A stretch of 64,000 nt of DNA. Source: an uncultured Gammaproteobacteria bacterium. Its GTDB lineage: Bacteria > Pseudomonadota > Gammaproteobacteria > Eutrophobiales > Eutrophobiaceae. Below are positions 9,013 through 18,359 of this stretch, piece after piece (position 1 is the first letter of the stretch; each line of letters begins with the position of its first letter). The notes under the pieces were generated by a model, which searched no databases, was not told the DNA's origin, and saw nothing but the letters and a program-made list of their open reading frames with translations. The position numbers were made by a program, and so were the translations under genes. The stretch is from contig CATOTD010000004.1 of the NCBI GenBank assembly GCA_951812995.1, forward strand, positions 62,001-126,000. The letters run 5' to 3'.

Positions 9013-9870
9013 TTAATACATTTTAAGTGCTCGCTGTTGTTTCCAGTCAAACCAGCCCCGCGGTGAGATCATGTTCATCAACCTGTCAATCGGTGACATC
9101 ACAAACAAATTATAGTAGCCGTGCAATCTACCCGCCCACGCGGCACTACACCTGAGAGATACAGCATAGCCGGGTTGGCCATAGACAAAATGATGCCAGT
9201 AGCCGCCCGGTATATATAGAGTTTCGCCTTGTTGGAGTACTACTTTATAGCCTTCTGCCTCTCTCAAGTTGGGAAATTTTACAAAGTCCGGTTTTTCGAT
9301 ATCGACATAGCTTCTGCAAGTAAATGGATAACGATGTAAATTTTTACCTTGCGCATAAGGAAATAAATAAACCGTTTTTTTGCCATACATTGCCGTATGC
9401 AAGACATGCGACATATCAATATCAAAGTGCATCTGTGTCACAGCACCCTTACAACCAAAAAACATAAAAACAAAATTTCGCGAAAGGTTATTTACCAATG
9501 TTGGAAAATTTATGTCGTCTACCAGTTCTGGGATCTCGGACTTTATGTTGTAGAGAAACATACGCAGATCTTTTTCTTGCGTCATTATCGTATCGATATA
9601 GTCACCAAACCGCATCGTTTTCAAACAAGACATATAATTTTTGCCAGCGGCAACAAAGCCTGAATCATAGACTTTGACCAGTTTATCGCCATGCTGACTT
9701 TTGAAAAAATCAGGTGTCCATTTCCAAGTAGCGGGCCATGACGCGGCCAAGCGCTGAATAACCAATGGCCGCAGTGGTTTGAAATAGGATTCGGAAAATT
9801 CTTGCGGCTGTATAAGCGCAACCTTTTCAATCGGTTGCAAATCAAGTCTGGGCAAATCAAACCTGGACAC
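9013..9870 (-). CDS. JmjC/cupin-like Fe(II)/2-oxoglutarate-dependent hydroxylase
   Basis: A JmjC-type cupin (cupin_8) fold. The metal triad is visible as HFD in TQMHFDIDMSHV and the distal histidine in YIPGGYWHHF. WP and FF motifs near the N-terminus (SWPATWKWTPDFF) are typical of FIH/JMJD-like proteins. An ATG at 9966 is possible, but the extra 32 residues would only mirror the 3' end of the upstream hydrolase gene. The GTG at 9870, 26 bases after that gene's stop with AGAGA upstream, is preferred. Substrate unknown. It is co-directional with the RhlA-like gene and probably in one operon. Confidence 0.8.
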   Translation of the reverse strand: MSRFDLPRLDLQPIEKVALIQPQEFSESYFKPLRPLVIQRLAASWPATWKWTPDFFKSQHGDKLVKVYDSGFVAAGKNYMSCLKTMRFGDYIDTIMTQEKDLRMFLYNIKSEIPELVDDINFPTLVNNLSRNFVFMFFGCKGAVTQMHFDIDMSHVLHTAMYGKKTVYLFPYAQGKNLHRYPFTCRSYVDIEKPDFVKFPNLREAEGYKVVLQQGETLYIPGGYWHHFVYGQPGYAVSLRCSAAWAGRLHGYYNLFVMSPIDRLMNMISPRGWFDWKQQRALKMY

Positions 9871-9895
9871 TGAAAGGTCTCTGCCAGTCAGTTTA

Positions 9896-10705
9896 TTATC
9901 GGGCCAGGAACTCACTATAGGTATGGAGGATATCCGCCTGTTCCCAATGCAGAAAATGCCCCGCACCCGGGATCATCTTAAATTCACAATCAGGGATCTG
10001 TGAAGCAGTTTTTTCAATGTCATCAGTATCCAAAATAGCATCAAATTCACCACTCAAAATAAGCGTAGACGCTGTTATGTTGCCAAGATCGACGAAATCT
10101 TCAATGTTCGAGGCCTGTTTGACAAAGGTACAATGCTCATAAAAGTTGAGAAACTGTTCCCGACTCATGCCGCGGAACTGTTCGATAATCTGTTTTTTAT
10201 GTGTTTCTGGAATATGTTGACCGAATTTTTCTATCATCAACGGTGCGATATCATCAAGTTTGTTTGCATCGAACAGTCTTTGTCCTTCTTTAATGATCTC
10301 GATAACGACCTTACTAGGCTTGGCACTAAAGCTACCCAGAATCATCTTGTCAATCAACTCTGGATAACGTGCGGCCAAGGCGACAGAGAGGATAGTGCCC
10401 CATGAAGCGGCGGCCAAAATAACTGTACCGTTGCGATTGGTTTCCTGTATCAGCTTATGCAACATGTCGATCTGTTCATCAAACGCGACACTGGGCGCAC
10501 CAGATAAAATCTGACCACGCCCCTGACCGGGTAGATCAAATACCACGACAGAATAATCGGCAACAAAATGACTGATGAATGATCGCCACGCCGCCATTGT
10601 TTGTTTTGCGCCACTAATACAGACGATCGTTTTCTTAGCCTCCCCATAGATTCGGTAGGGCACTAAAAAACGTCCTGGCTTCAATTCTCCTTTGATAATA
10701 TTCAT
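9896..10705 (-). CDS. RhlA-like alpha/beta hydrolase
   Basis: 269 aa alpha/beta-hydrolase. The nucleophile elbow is ASWG (S101) rather than GxSxG; the acid is D222 (SGEFDAILDT) and the base H250 (GAGHFLHWE). The ASWG elbow, VVVFDLPGQG and the CEFKMIPGAGHFLHWE ending resemble RhlA, which joins 3-hydroxyacyl-ACP units into hydroxyalkanoyloxy-alkanoates. No rhlB glycosyltransferase is nearby, so rhamnolipid synthesis is not implied. It may be a generic esterase. It is followed by the JmjC-like gene on the same strand. Confidence 0.75.
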   Translation of the reverse strand: MNIIKGELKPGRFLVPYRIYGEAKKTIVCISGAKQTMAAWRSFISHFVADYSVVVFDLPGQGRGQILSGAPSVAFDEQIDMLHKLIQETNRNGTVILAAASWGTILSVALAARYPELIDKMILGSFSAKPSKVVIEIIKEGQRLFDANKLDDIAPLMIEKFGQHIPETHKKQIIEQFRGMSREQFLNFYEHCTFVKQASNIEDFVDLGNITASTLILSGEFDAILDTDDIEKTASQIPDCEFKMIPGAGHFLHWEQADILHTYSEFLAR

Positions 10706-11323
10706 TATTTAGATGCGTTCCGCATAATTACGGGTTTATTGTGACAGGTATACATAAATTGTATAGAGCAATTTTGTAGCGCATTTGCAACATTAAAAAA
10801 TTCCAAGGATGTCTCTGCTCTTTGGCAGGCTGATTATTTCCAACACCATACACCTTAAAACCCGACAAGTTATAGATATAACGACTCCAGTTAAATATTA
10901 GTTTAATAAATACGCTGTATCTCATTGCCTATCAAGTTAAACAATTTTTCTGTCCATGGTCTGCAAGCTACTGCTAAGCAGTTTCAATCGGAATCAGACT
11001 ATAGCAAACATTACACGATATGATAATGCTTAAATTTTCAGCATTTTTTCTGGTATCAATCAATGTAATATTTCGGTAGTCAATTTTCAGATGTCGGTCG
11101 CGCAGTTTTCAATGTGATTGCTATTATAATGAGTGACGATATTCTCTTTGGCCGACATTTCAATGAATAGCTTACTGTGTATTTCTGCATTTTTACTTCG
11201 CTGTTGCATGCGTTTTACCTATCGATTAAGTGACTATTTTATGTGTTTTTTTACTCGTACATAATGCCTTTAGTGTCCGATGGGATGTAGTCTTAGCGGC
11301 TTGCAAAACTTTAACTTAAGGAA
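10706..11323. other. AT-rich intergenic region, nothing assigned
   Basis: About 620 bases between the RhlA-like gene and the PPi-PFK gene. Only short open stretches occur; a 65-codon minus-strand one at 10728-10925 has no recognisable motif. It may hold promoters or a decayed gene, but I see no terminator hairpin, RNA gene or repeat shared with the rest of the window. Confidence 0.5.
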
Positions 11324-12589
11324 TCAAAGTTTAAATGTCGTGTTCAATATTTTTTTTACGGCTTTATTTTTAAGTATCACATATTTTGGCAAGCCTTTTT
11401 CATAAGGCGGATAATCCTCTCCTTCAATCAAGGGTTGCAGATAGCGACGACAGGCCTCGGTAATACCAAATCCATCTGCCGTAATAAATTCTTTTGGCAG
11501 CCGCTTTTCTACATTCGCCACATCCTCTAATTTTGCCTTGCCGATGTCCCATACATAGGGCTCATCCGATATACGCCGCACCGTCGGCATTACCGCATTG
11601 TCTCCGGCAATCGCCATCTCAACGGCAGCCTTACCCAGTGCATAAGCCTGTTCAACATCCGTCTTTGACGCTATGTGCCTTGCTGCGCGCTGTAGATAAT
11701 CGGCAACAGCCCAGTGGACTTTATAACCCAATGCCGCTTTGATCATGTTCGCAACTACCGGTGCCGCACCGCCTAATTGAGCATGTCCAAAGGCATCATG
11801 CGTTCCTTGTTCGGCCAGAAACTTACCCGCCGGTCCATGTGCACCTTCGGCGACAACAATCGAACAATAACCATACTCCTTGACGTTGGCCTCTACCTTG
11901 CGCATAAAGTCTTCCTGTTTGAGTTCAAGCTCGGGGAACAGGATAATGAGGGGGATACGATTATATTCATCGGCGGCCAACCCGGCCGCGGCCGCGACCC
12001 AGCCGGCATGTCGTCCCATGACCTCAAGCACAAATATTTTGGTTGATGTCTTCGCCATTGAACACACATCAAATGAAGCCTCGCGCGTTGCAACAGCAAT
12101 ATATTTTGCAACTGATCCAAAACCCGGGCAAACGTCTGTTATCGGTAAATCATTATCAACAGTTTTTGGCACATGAATCGCGTGGATTGGATAGGCCATC
12201 TGTGCCGATATTTGGGAAACTTTATGACAAGTATCGGCTGAGTCGCCACCCCCATTATAAAAAAAATAAGCTATATTGTGCGCTTTGAATACTTCGATTA
12301 AACGCTCATATTCAACCCGGCTGTCTTCGAGTCCCTGCAACTTAAAGCGACATGAACCAAATGCACCAGAAGGTGTATACCGCAAACTTGCAATATCTGC
12401 GGCGGATTCTTCACGGGTATCAATTAAATCTTCGGTCAATGCGCCAATAATGCCATTACGCCCAGCGTACACATTTGTGATCTCATGCGGATATTGCCGA
12501 GCGGTTTCAATAACACCACAGGCACTGGCATTTATTACCGCAGTAACACCACCAGACTGTGCATAGAAAGCATTTTTGACTGTTGCCAT
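11324..12589 (-). CDS. pfp: Pyrophosphate-dependent 6-phosphofructokinase
   Basis: 421 aa. It phosphorylates fructose-6-phosphate reversibly using PPi. The active-site strings GGGDS (113-117) and PKTVDNDL (141-148) are those of PPi-type enzymes; lysine in PKTVDND favours PPi over ATP. MGRHAGWVA and GFGSVAKY are further PFK motifs. No ATP-type PFK is in the window. In methylotrophs and sulfur oxidisers such enzymes can also act on sedoheptulose-7-phosphate; this is known from the family, not shown here. The gene stands alone, divergent from bepA. Confidence 0.93.
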   Translation of the reverse strand: MATVKNAFYAQSGGVTAVINASACGVIETARQYPHEITNVYAGRNGIIGALTEDLIDTREESAADIASLRYTPSGAFGSCRFKLQGLEDSRVEYERLIEVFKAHNIAYFFYNGGGDSADTCHKVSQISAQMAYPIHAIHVPKTVDNDLPITDVCPGFGSVAKYIAVATREASFDVCSMAKTSTKIFVLEVMGRHAGWVAAAAGLAADEYNRIPLIILFPELELKQEDFMRKVEANVKEYGYCSIVVAEGAHGPAGKFLAEQGTHDAFGHAQLGGAAPVVANMIKAALGYKVHWAVADYLQRAARHIASKTDVEQAYALGKAAVEMAIAGDNAVMPTVRRISDEPYVWDIGKAKLEDVANVEKRLPKEFITADGFGITEACRRYLQPLIEGEDYPPYEKGLPKYVILKNKAVKKILNTTFKL

Positions 12590-12727
12590 AGGCCATCACT
12601 CCTGAATAATTATGAAACCAAACTGTATAAATTTGAGTCTATATCAATTATGTTAAACTGCGCATAATTAAGCAAAAAACAATAGTATCAATAGTATGCT
12701 GTATTGGGCTTCAATAAAATAAATTAA

Positions 12728-14194
12728 ATGGCGAATTCTGATCAAAAACAAGGCAATTTCAATAGGGCAATTATTTTCTTTCTTGCATTATTACCGGGCT
12801 TGATCATCGCCGCCGACCTGCCTGATTTTGGTGACTCGGCCGGCAGTGTTATCTCACCAGAATATGAGCGACGACTTGGCAAGATGTTTTTAAATCAAGT
12901 ACGCCGTTTTGCTGATGTCAACAAGGATCCGGAGGTTGAAGATTATATACAATCACTTGGACAACAACTGGTGGCACATAGTGATGGAAAAAAACAGCCC
13001 TTCACATTTTTCGTCGTTAATGATCCAGCGATTAACGCCTTCGCGGGACCAGGCGGCATAATCGGCATAAATAGTGGCGTGATCTTAAACTCCAGCAATG
13101 AAAGTGAACTGGCGGCGGTAGTGGCGCATGAAATCGCGCACGTTACCCAACGTCATCTCGCCCGCCAGTTTGAAGCCGCAAGCAAATATAGTTTAATCAA
13201 TGCCGCAGCATTGATAGGTGCGGTCCTGATCGGTATCCAAAACCCAGAAGCAGGTGCTGCGGTTATGAGCAGTATCAGCGGGCTGGCCGCACAGAGACAG
13301 GTCAACTTTACCCGTGAAAATGAACAAGAAGCGGATCGAATCGGAATGCAATTATTGGTGCGTACAGGCTATGATCCAAGAGGGATGCCGGCATTTTTTG
13401 AAAAACTGCAACAATTATCTCGCTATGCACAAAGCACGGCACCTGAATTCATACGTACGCATCCGCTGACCACCTCTAGAATAGCGGACACACGCGCCCG
13501 CGCAGAAGCATTCCCAAAGGATAATTTTACTAACCAACATGCGTACGACTTAATCAAATCCAAGTTGTTTGTGGGCTCATCCAAAACGCCAGGTGAGGCA
13601 ATTAGATTTTTACATACCACACTTGAAAAAAGTAATGGTGCCGCAAAAGAGGAATTAGCCATTCGGTATGGTCTGGCTTATGCCTATATTGCCGATAGGG
13701 CGTTTATCCTTGCCCGGCAGCAGATTCGGCACTTGCTGCAAGATAATCCGCATGGCATAGCCTATTTGTTGTTGGCCGCAAAACTTGAGACAGCACAATC
13801 TGATTACGCCGCTGCTTTTACATTGTATGAAAAAGCCTATGCGCTTTCCCCGGACTACAGGCCGACTGTGATGGCCTATAGCAGGGCATTACTTGATGTG
13901 GGTGACGCAAAAAAAGCGCGCGATATTATTAAAAGATATGAACGCTATCACCCGCATGATCTTCAAACCTATAGTCTGCTCGGACAGGCAGAGGCCAAAC
14001 TTGGTAATGAGGTTGAAACTGCAATCCTGCAAGCGGAATATTACTTTTTTGCCGGGCAAACCAAACTCGCTGTTGACAAACTCAAGTTTATAAAACAGCA
14101 GTATAAGATTGACTATTATCAGGAACAGCGTGTTACCGCACGCATGGCAGAACTTGAATACGAACTTGAATTAGAAGCAGGCCTCGGTCTATAG
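12728..14194 (+). CDS. bepA: BepA-type periplasmic M48 metalloprotease with TPR domain
   Basis: 488 aa. A signal segment (AIIFFLALLPGLIIAAD) leads into an M48 protease domain with the zinc motif HEIAH (134-138) and downstream ENEQEADRIG glutamate. The C-terminal half contains TPR-like helices (YGLAYAYIADRAFILARQQI, AAFTLYEKAYALSPDYRPTV). BepA/YfgC supports or degrades outer-membrane proteins at the BAM complex, notably LptD. No convincing ribosome site is seen before the ATG. It is followed 4 bases later by soxY. Confidence 0.93.
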   Translation: MANSDQKQGNFNRAIIFFLALLPGLIIAADLPDFGDSAGSVISPEYERRLGKMFLNQVRRFADVNKDPEVEDYIQSLGQQLVAHSDGKKQPFTFFVVNDPAINAFAGPGGIIGINSGVILNSSNESELAAVVAHEIAHVTQRHLARQFEAASKYSLINAAALIGAVLIGIQNPEAGAAVMSSISGLAAQRQVNFTRENEQEADRIGMQLLVRTGYDPRGMPAFFEKLQQLSRYAQSTAPEFIRTHPLTTSRIADTRARAEAFPKDNFTNQHAYDLIKSKLFVGSSKTPGEAIRFLHTTLEKSNGAAKEELAIRYGLAYAYIADRAFILARQQIRHLLQDNPHGIAYLLLAAKLETAQSDYAAAFTLYEKAYALSPDYRPTVMAYSRALLDVGDAKKARDIIKRYERYHPHDLQTYSLLGQAEAKLGNEVETAILQAEYYFFAGQTKLAVDKLKFIKQQYKIDYYQEQRVTARMAELEYELELEAGLGL

Positions 14195-14198
14195 TCGC

Positions 14199-14651
14199 AT
14201 GTTCCGCAGAGACATACTTAACCTTATAATGGCCAGCCCCATTATGTTAATCACTGGCTGGTTAAAACCAATATCGGCATTTGCCAAATCGAATAAGGCC
14301 GCATTTAATGCCAACAGTTTAGATAAAGCCATCGCGGCATATTTTCCCGGACAGGAGATACAAAAATCGGAGCGCATTACAATTGGCGTATACCCCGTTG
14401 TAGAAAACGGTGCGGTTGTTCCTATCAAGATCAATACGGACCTACCCCAGGTTGAATCAATGACTATTTTTGTTGATAAAAACCCCAACCCATTAATCGC
14501 AAACTTTAATCTTTCACCGGTCTGTGTCGGCTTTATCTCCACGCGCATAAAAGTTCAACAAGACTCGAATATTATCGCGATGGTCAAAAGTAACGGCGTG
14601 CTTTTTAGTACGAGCACCTTTATAGAAGTCCATGAAGGGGGCTGTGCCTAG
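14199..14651 (+). CDS. soxY: SoxY-type sulfur carrier protein
   Basis: 150 aa. The N-terminus MFRRDIL followed by a hydrophobic stretch fits a Tat-type signal, as usual for SoxY. SoxY carries sulfur intermediates on a C-terminal cysteine within GGCGG; here the protein ends HEGGCA, so the swinging arm is two residues shorter but keeps the cysteine. It is directly followed by soxZ. No soxXA, soxB or soxCD is present in the window, so this pair may serve a partial Sox system. Confidence 0.88.
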   Translation: MFRRDILNLIMASPIMLITGWLKPISAFAKSNKAAFNANSLDKAIAAYFPGQEIQKSERITIGVYPVVENGAVVPIKINTDLPQVESMTIFVDKNPNPLIANFNLSPVCVGFISTRIKVQQDSNIIAMVKSNGVLFSTSTFIEVHEGGCA

Positions 14652-14966
14652 ATGTCATCAACCATACGCTTAAAAACCAAAATACGCGATGATATAACGA
14701 CTGTACGCGCTATCATTCGCCATCCCATGGAAACCGGATTTCGCATCGATAATGCAACCAACGCGCTTGTACCGGCACATTATATTAATGAGGTTACTGT
14801 AGCGCATAATGGCAATATCATTATGTCTTGTGACTGGAGCCGCGCGGTCTCAAAGAACCCCTATCTCTCGTTTATGTTCAAAGGTGCCAAGACGGGCGAC
14901 AAACTTGAACTGCGCTGGCGTGACAACGAAAACAACACCGACTCAATTACAACACGGATAACCTGA
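14652..14966 (+). CDS. soxZ: SoxZ sulfur-oxidation partner protein
   Basis: 104 aa. SoxZ forms the heterodimer with SoxY that is the substrate carrier in thiosulfate oxidation. The family features are the opening IRLKTKIRDDITTVRAIIRH, MSCDWSRAVSKNPYLSFMF and GDKLELRWRDNE. The start codon follows the soxY stop directly, indicating translational coupling. Confidence 0.92.
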   Translation: MSSTIRLKTKIRDDITTVRAIIRHPMETGFRIDNATNALVPAHYINEVTVAHNGNIIMSCDWSRAVSKNPYLSFMFKGAKTGDKLELRWRDNENNTDSITTRIT

Positions 14967-14991
14967 TCATGAATTACCTCGGTTTAATGCA

Positions 14992-15864
14992 ATGCGCGCA
15001 GTTATAATATTTTTCTTATTTGTTGTACTTGCGTATTTTCTTGGTGCCATTTTGGCGTACCCGCTAAAACTATTATTGACCCCGGTACTGGATCTTGAGT
15101 TTCGCAAATACCTGACCTACGCCACATTAATCAGCGGCTTGGTTATCAGCGGTTTTTATTTGCAGATATATGGTTTATCGTCAATTAAAGCCTATGGTTT
15201 TAGCGGTGGTGCGCGCAAGTTTTTTAAAACCTTGCTCAGCGGTTTCGTTTATGGTGCAATCGTGATGCTGGTGATTGAGCTACTATTGCTGTTATTGGAT
15301 ATTCACGAATTTGATACGCATCGTAGTATTACATTTTATTCAATCTTACTACTTTTCATAAAAGCGATATTCGTTGGTTTATTGATTGCGCTTATAGAAG
15401 AAACCATTTTTCGAGGCGCATTATTTAGTGGGCTATACAAACAGGCTGGTGCTACTGTCACGATCTTTTTTTCCAGCCTGCTTTATTCTGCGGTGCATTT
15501 CATTCGTTATCGCGAAGTGCCGCCGGACACTGATATTAGTTGGTTTACCGGCCTTGCGATGATGCCGGATGCCTTTCGTCGCTTTTATGAATGGTCTATT
15601 GCAGATTATTTTCTGACATTGTTCATCTTTGGCGTGCTACTCGGGCTCCTGCGATTAAAACACCAAAATATCGCCGCCTGTATAGGTGTCCATGCCGGGA
15701 TGGTGATGCTGATAAAAATCTCAAAATACTTTACAAATAGAGCGCAAAGCAGTGATTATGATTATCTGGTCAGTCAATACAACTCAACCTTTGGTTGGTT
15801 AAGTTTTGTTGTTATTTTGATCTTTGCCATTTTCTACTTTGTGAAACTGCAAACCAGACAATAA
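14992..15864 (+). CDS. CPBP-family intramembrane glutamic endopeptidase
   Basis: 290 aa, about eight membrane segments. The conserved catalytic motifs of the CAAX-protease/bacteriocin-processing (CPBP) family are present: EETIFRG, the YSAVHFIRY histidine and a late histidine in IGVHAGM. Members cleave membrane-anchored peptides; the substrate here is unknown. It lies 25 bases after soxZ on the same strand and may be read through from the sox genes. Confidence 0.88.
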   Translation: MRAVIIFFLFVVLAYFLGAILAYPLKLLLTPVLDLEFRKYLTYATLISGLVISGFYLQIYGLSSIKAYGFSGGARKFFKTLLSGFVYGAIVMLVIELLLLLLDIHEFDTHRSITFYSILLLFIKAIFVGLLIALIEETIFRGALFSGLYKQAGATVTIFFSSLLYSAVHFIRYREVPPDTDISWFTGLAMMPDAFRRFYEWSIADYFLTLFIFGVLLGLLRLKHQNIAACIGVHAGMVMLIKISKYFTNRAQSSDYDYLVSQYNSTFGWLSFVVILIFAIFYFVKLQTRQ

Positions 15865-15944
15865 ACCGCAATGCGATAGACATGATAATTTATGGCTGAC
15901 CTTAATCGAACATGATGGGTTGAGCGTTATGTAAACTTGACAAC

Positions 15945-16745
15945 TTACTTTATGACATCTGGATGGAATAATACCTCTCCATTAACCTTGAAATTTCGAA
16001 TCAGATCCTGCCCTTCTTTGCTACGGATAAAAGCTGAATATTGCCTTGCAAGATCAATTTTCACATGCGGGTGCTTGGCCGGATTTACCATGATTATATG
16101 ATACGGATTAAAGAGTGCCGTATCGTTTTCAAACGTGATATTTAATTCCAACTTGTCTTTATATGCAAGATACGTGCCCCTGTCTGTTAGCGTATAGCCA
16201 TCTTTATCATCTGCAATCCGTAATACAGCACTCATGCTCTGGCCCACTGCAAGATACCATTTGCCGACAGGCGCAGCACCTATCATCTGCCACAGACTTT
16301 TTTCTTTTTTATGCGTACCTGAATCATCACCGCGCGACACAAAGATACTTTTAGACCCCCGCAATTTAGTCATCGCTGCTTTAATATTATTTGCTGTTTT
16401 AATGCCCGCTGGATCTGTAGCCGGGCCAACGATGACAAAATCATTATGCATGACCGGCATACGTTCAATGCCCGCACCACTCTCGACAAACGCTTTCTCT
16501 GCGGCTGGCGCATGTACAAAAATCAGATCGACATCACCATTGTGCCCAAGACGTATAGCCTTGCCAGTACCTACTGCAATAACATCTAGCTTCACATCAT
16601 GCTTTTTTTCAAAAGGCGGATTTAATACCGCCAATAAGCCTGAGTTATCGATACTGGTTGTTGTTGCCATCCTCAATCTTTCTGCATCTGCGGCAGTAGA
16701 CAGACAACTCAATAAAACAATACAAGCACCTAAAAATACCTTCAT
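15945..16745 (-). CDS. tupA: Tungstate/molybdate ABC transporter substrate-binding protein (TupA-like)
   Basis: 266 aa with a signal peptide (MKVFLGACIVLLSCLSTAAD). The motif MATTTSIDNSGLL, then VGTGKAIRLGHNGDVDLIFV and HAPAAE, marks the TupA/WtpA group that binds tungstate or molybdate oxyanions. The usual tupB permease and tupC ATPase genes are not adjacent. Downstream on its 5' side lies an OprP-like porin in the same orientation (37 bases apart), which could admit the anion across the outer membrane. moaB occurs elsewhere in the window. Confidence 0.85.
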   Translation of the reverse strand: MKVFLGACIVLLSCLSTAADAERLRMATTTSIDNSGLLAVLNPPFEKKHDVKLDVIAVGTGKAIRLGHNGDVDLIFVHAPAAEKAFVESGAGIERMPVMHNDFVIVGPATDPAGIKTANNIKAAMTKLRGSKSIFVSRGDDSGTHKKEKSLWQMIGAAPVGKWYLAVGQSMSAVLRIADDKDGYTLTDRGTYLAYKDKLELNITFENDTALFNPYHIIMVNPAKHPHVKIDLARQYSAFIRSKEGQDLIRNFKVNGEVLFHPDVIK

Positions 16746-16782
16746 GAATCGTTTTTTAGTATTTTAATAATTTATACTGATC

Positions 16783-18135
16783 TTAAAATTCAACCTGTGC
16801 CCGCATTTGAAAGGCTTCTGTGCTGTCGCTATCACCTGCGCCACCTGTGACATCCAATATATTTATATAATTGGCACTTATGCGGATATTATTATTCGCA
16901 TACCAGTTTAATCCAAGGCTAAAATTTTGCGCATCGCCACCCGTGATGTCATGATCATTCAAATCAACGCTACTGAAACGAACGGCTAACTGCCAGGCAC
17001 CCATGCCGCCTTGGCCGACAATAGCGTTTGGTTTGATCTTGCCGTAAGTACCCTTGCTACCACTGTAAGGGCGCATGTCATCAGTCAAAAACCAGCTACC
17101 TTCAACATAGTATCCGGAGAAATTCACATCAGGGTCTGTGCCGACACGATCAATATCAGCGTAGTAAAATTCACTTTGCAATGAAAAACGTTTGTAAGTA
17201 TAGGCGACTTCGCCAACAGCCCGCACAGATGAATCCGCATTAAACGATTTAGTGTCTACTACATGTGTACTCGTGACATGTGATTCTGGACGGCTTCTAA
17301 ACCTAGTTGCTTCATCGGAGTGGCTGTTACGATATGAGGCCGACGCACCAAGATGCAAGTGTCGTTGTTTATCTAATATTGGCGCATAGGTAAAACGGCC
17401 TGTAATCGAATAAGCTGCCTCGTCTGCCGTGCCTACCTTGCCATCAGCGCTGTTGCTAAACAGACCCGCATTCATACTCCAATGCTTACCACTACGACCC
17501 GCCATTACCCCAATATTTCGCCCTGGCGAGAACAGATTCGGTAAACTACGCTCGGTAAAGGTTATATATTTAGAACTGGTTTTCTCTTGTAGGCTAAAGG
17601 GTTCTTTGAAGTGTCCTACGGTAACCTGCCAAGGCTTTAATCCTGTATATTTGATGTAGGCATCGGCTATCTTGCCATTGCCAGCAAAGTCATATTGAAA
17701 TTTGTATTGCCAGGCCCGCCATAATGCGCCTTGAACAAACAATCGAGCGCGACGCAACTCCGTGCCATCGTTATGCTTGCGTAAGTCCTCCATATAAGTG
17801 GCCGCATCCACTTGTACCCGACCACCAACCCGTAAACGAAAATCTTTATCCGCAGACACGACTTCAAACTTGTCCTTCATCGTAATCTTGGGTTGCGCTC
17901 GCGTTACCATCTCGACCTCTTTCGCGACTATTTCTTTTACATCAACAGTCGCCGCCGTGACCGGCTTCTCGCTGGCAACCGCGACTATCGATTCATACAC
18001 ATCCTGACTAATCGTGCCGTTCGCCTGTAAGGCTTTGAGCAACGTCATCAACGCTTGATTGCTGTCTGCAGATGCCCATGGCGTAAGCAACAGACAGAAT
18101 GATAAGATAAAAGAACGTGAAATTGATTTATGCAT
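16783..18135 (-). CDS. OprP/OprO-type outer-membrane anion porin
   Basis: 450 aa. A signal peptide (SFILSFCLLLTPWASA) is followed by a coiled segment (NQALMTLLKALQANGTISQD) and then a beta-barrel ending in F. LRVGGRVQVDAATY, ELRRARLFVQG and FKEPFSLQEKTSSKYITFTE match the phosphate-selective porin O/P family. The anion specificity is not evident; the adjacent TupA suggests tungstate/molybdate uptake, but phosphate is equally possible. Likely co-transcribed with tupA. Confidence 0.88.
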   Translation of the reverse strand: MHKSISRSFILSFCLLLTPWASADSNQALMTLLKALQANGTISQDVYESIVAVASEKPVTAATVDVKEIVAKEVEMVTRAQPKITMKDKFEVVSADKDFRLRVGGRVQVDAATYMEDLRKHNDGTELRRARLFVQGALWRAWQYKFQYDFAGNGKIADAYIKYTGLKPWQVTVGHFKEPFSLQEKTSSKYITFTERSLPNLFSPGRNIGVMAGRSGKHWSMNAGLFSNSADGKVGTADEAAYSITGRFTYAPILDKQRHLHLGASASYRNSHSDEATRFRSRPESHVTSTHVVDTKSFNADSSVRAVGEVAYTYKRFSLQSEFYYADIDRVGTDPDVNFSGYYVEGSWFLTDDMRPYSGSKGTYGKIKPNAIVGQGGMGAWQLAVRFSSVDLNDHDITGGDAQNFSLGLNWYANNNIRISANYINILDVTGGAGDSDSTEAFQMRAQVEF

Positions 18136-18359
18136 TTGTTAATCCTCATGGTTAAATTTATTTTTTGCATCGTATCAAGTGCGAATGGGTGCTATGTTAC
18201 ATTTCTATTAATTTTTATTGTTGGATGCAACCGATTACGAGCCGGCATGGCAGGGTTGCATTAAAACAGCATCGATAGGTTGGCCAGTTATGGTGCCAGG
18301 TACCTTGAAGTTGCGGCCACGCTACGAAGTCGTTAGCCAGTTGTTTTATATCGCGAAGA

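Noticed and set aside
9896..9966. The N-terminal extension of the JmjC-like protein starting at ATG 9966
   Set aside because: It would overlap the upstream hydrolase gene by 71 bases and translate that gene's 3' end in another frame; GTG at 9870 gives a natural intergenic spacing.
10728..10925. A 65-codon minus-strand frame between the RhlA-like and PPi-PFK genes
   Set aside because: The composition is not clearly protein-like, there is no good ribosome site and no motif; the region is AT-rich, where chance frames are common.
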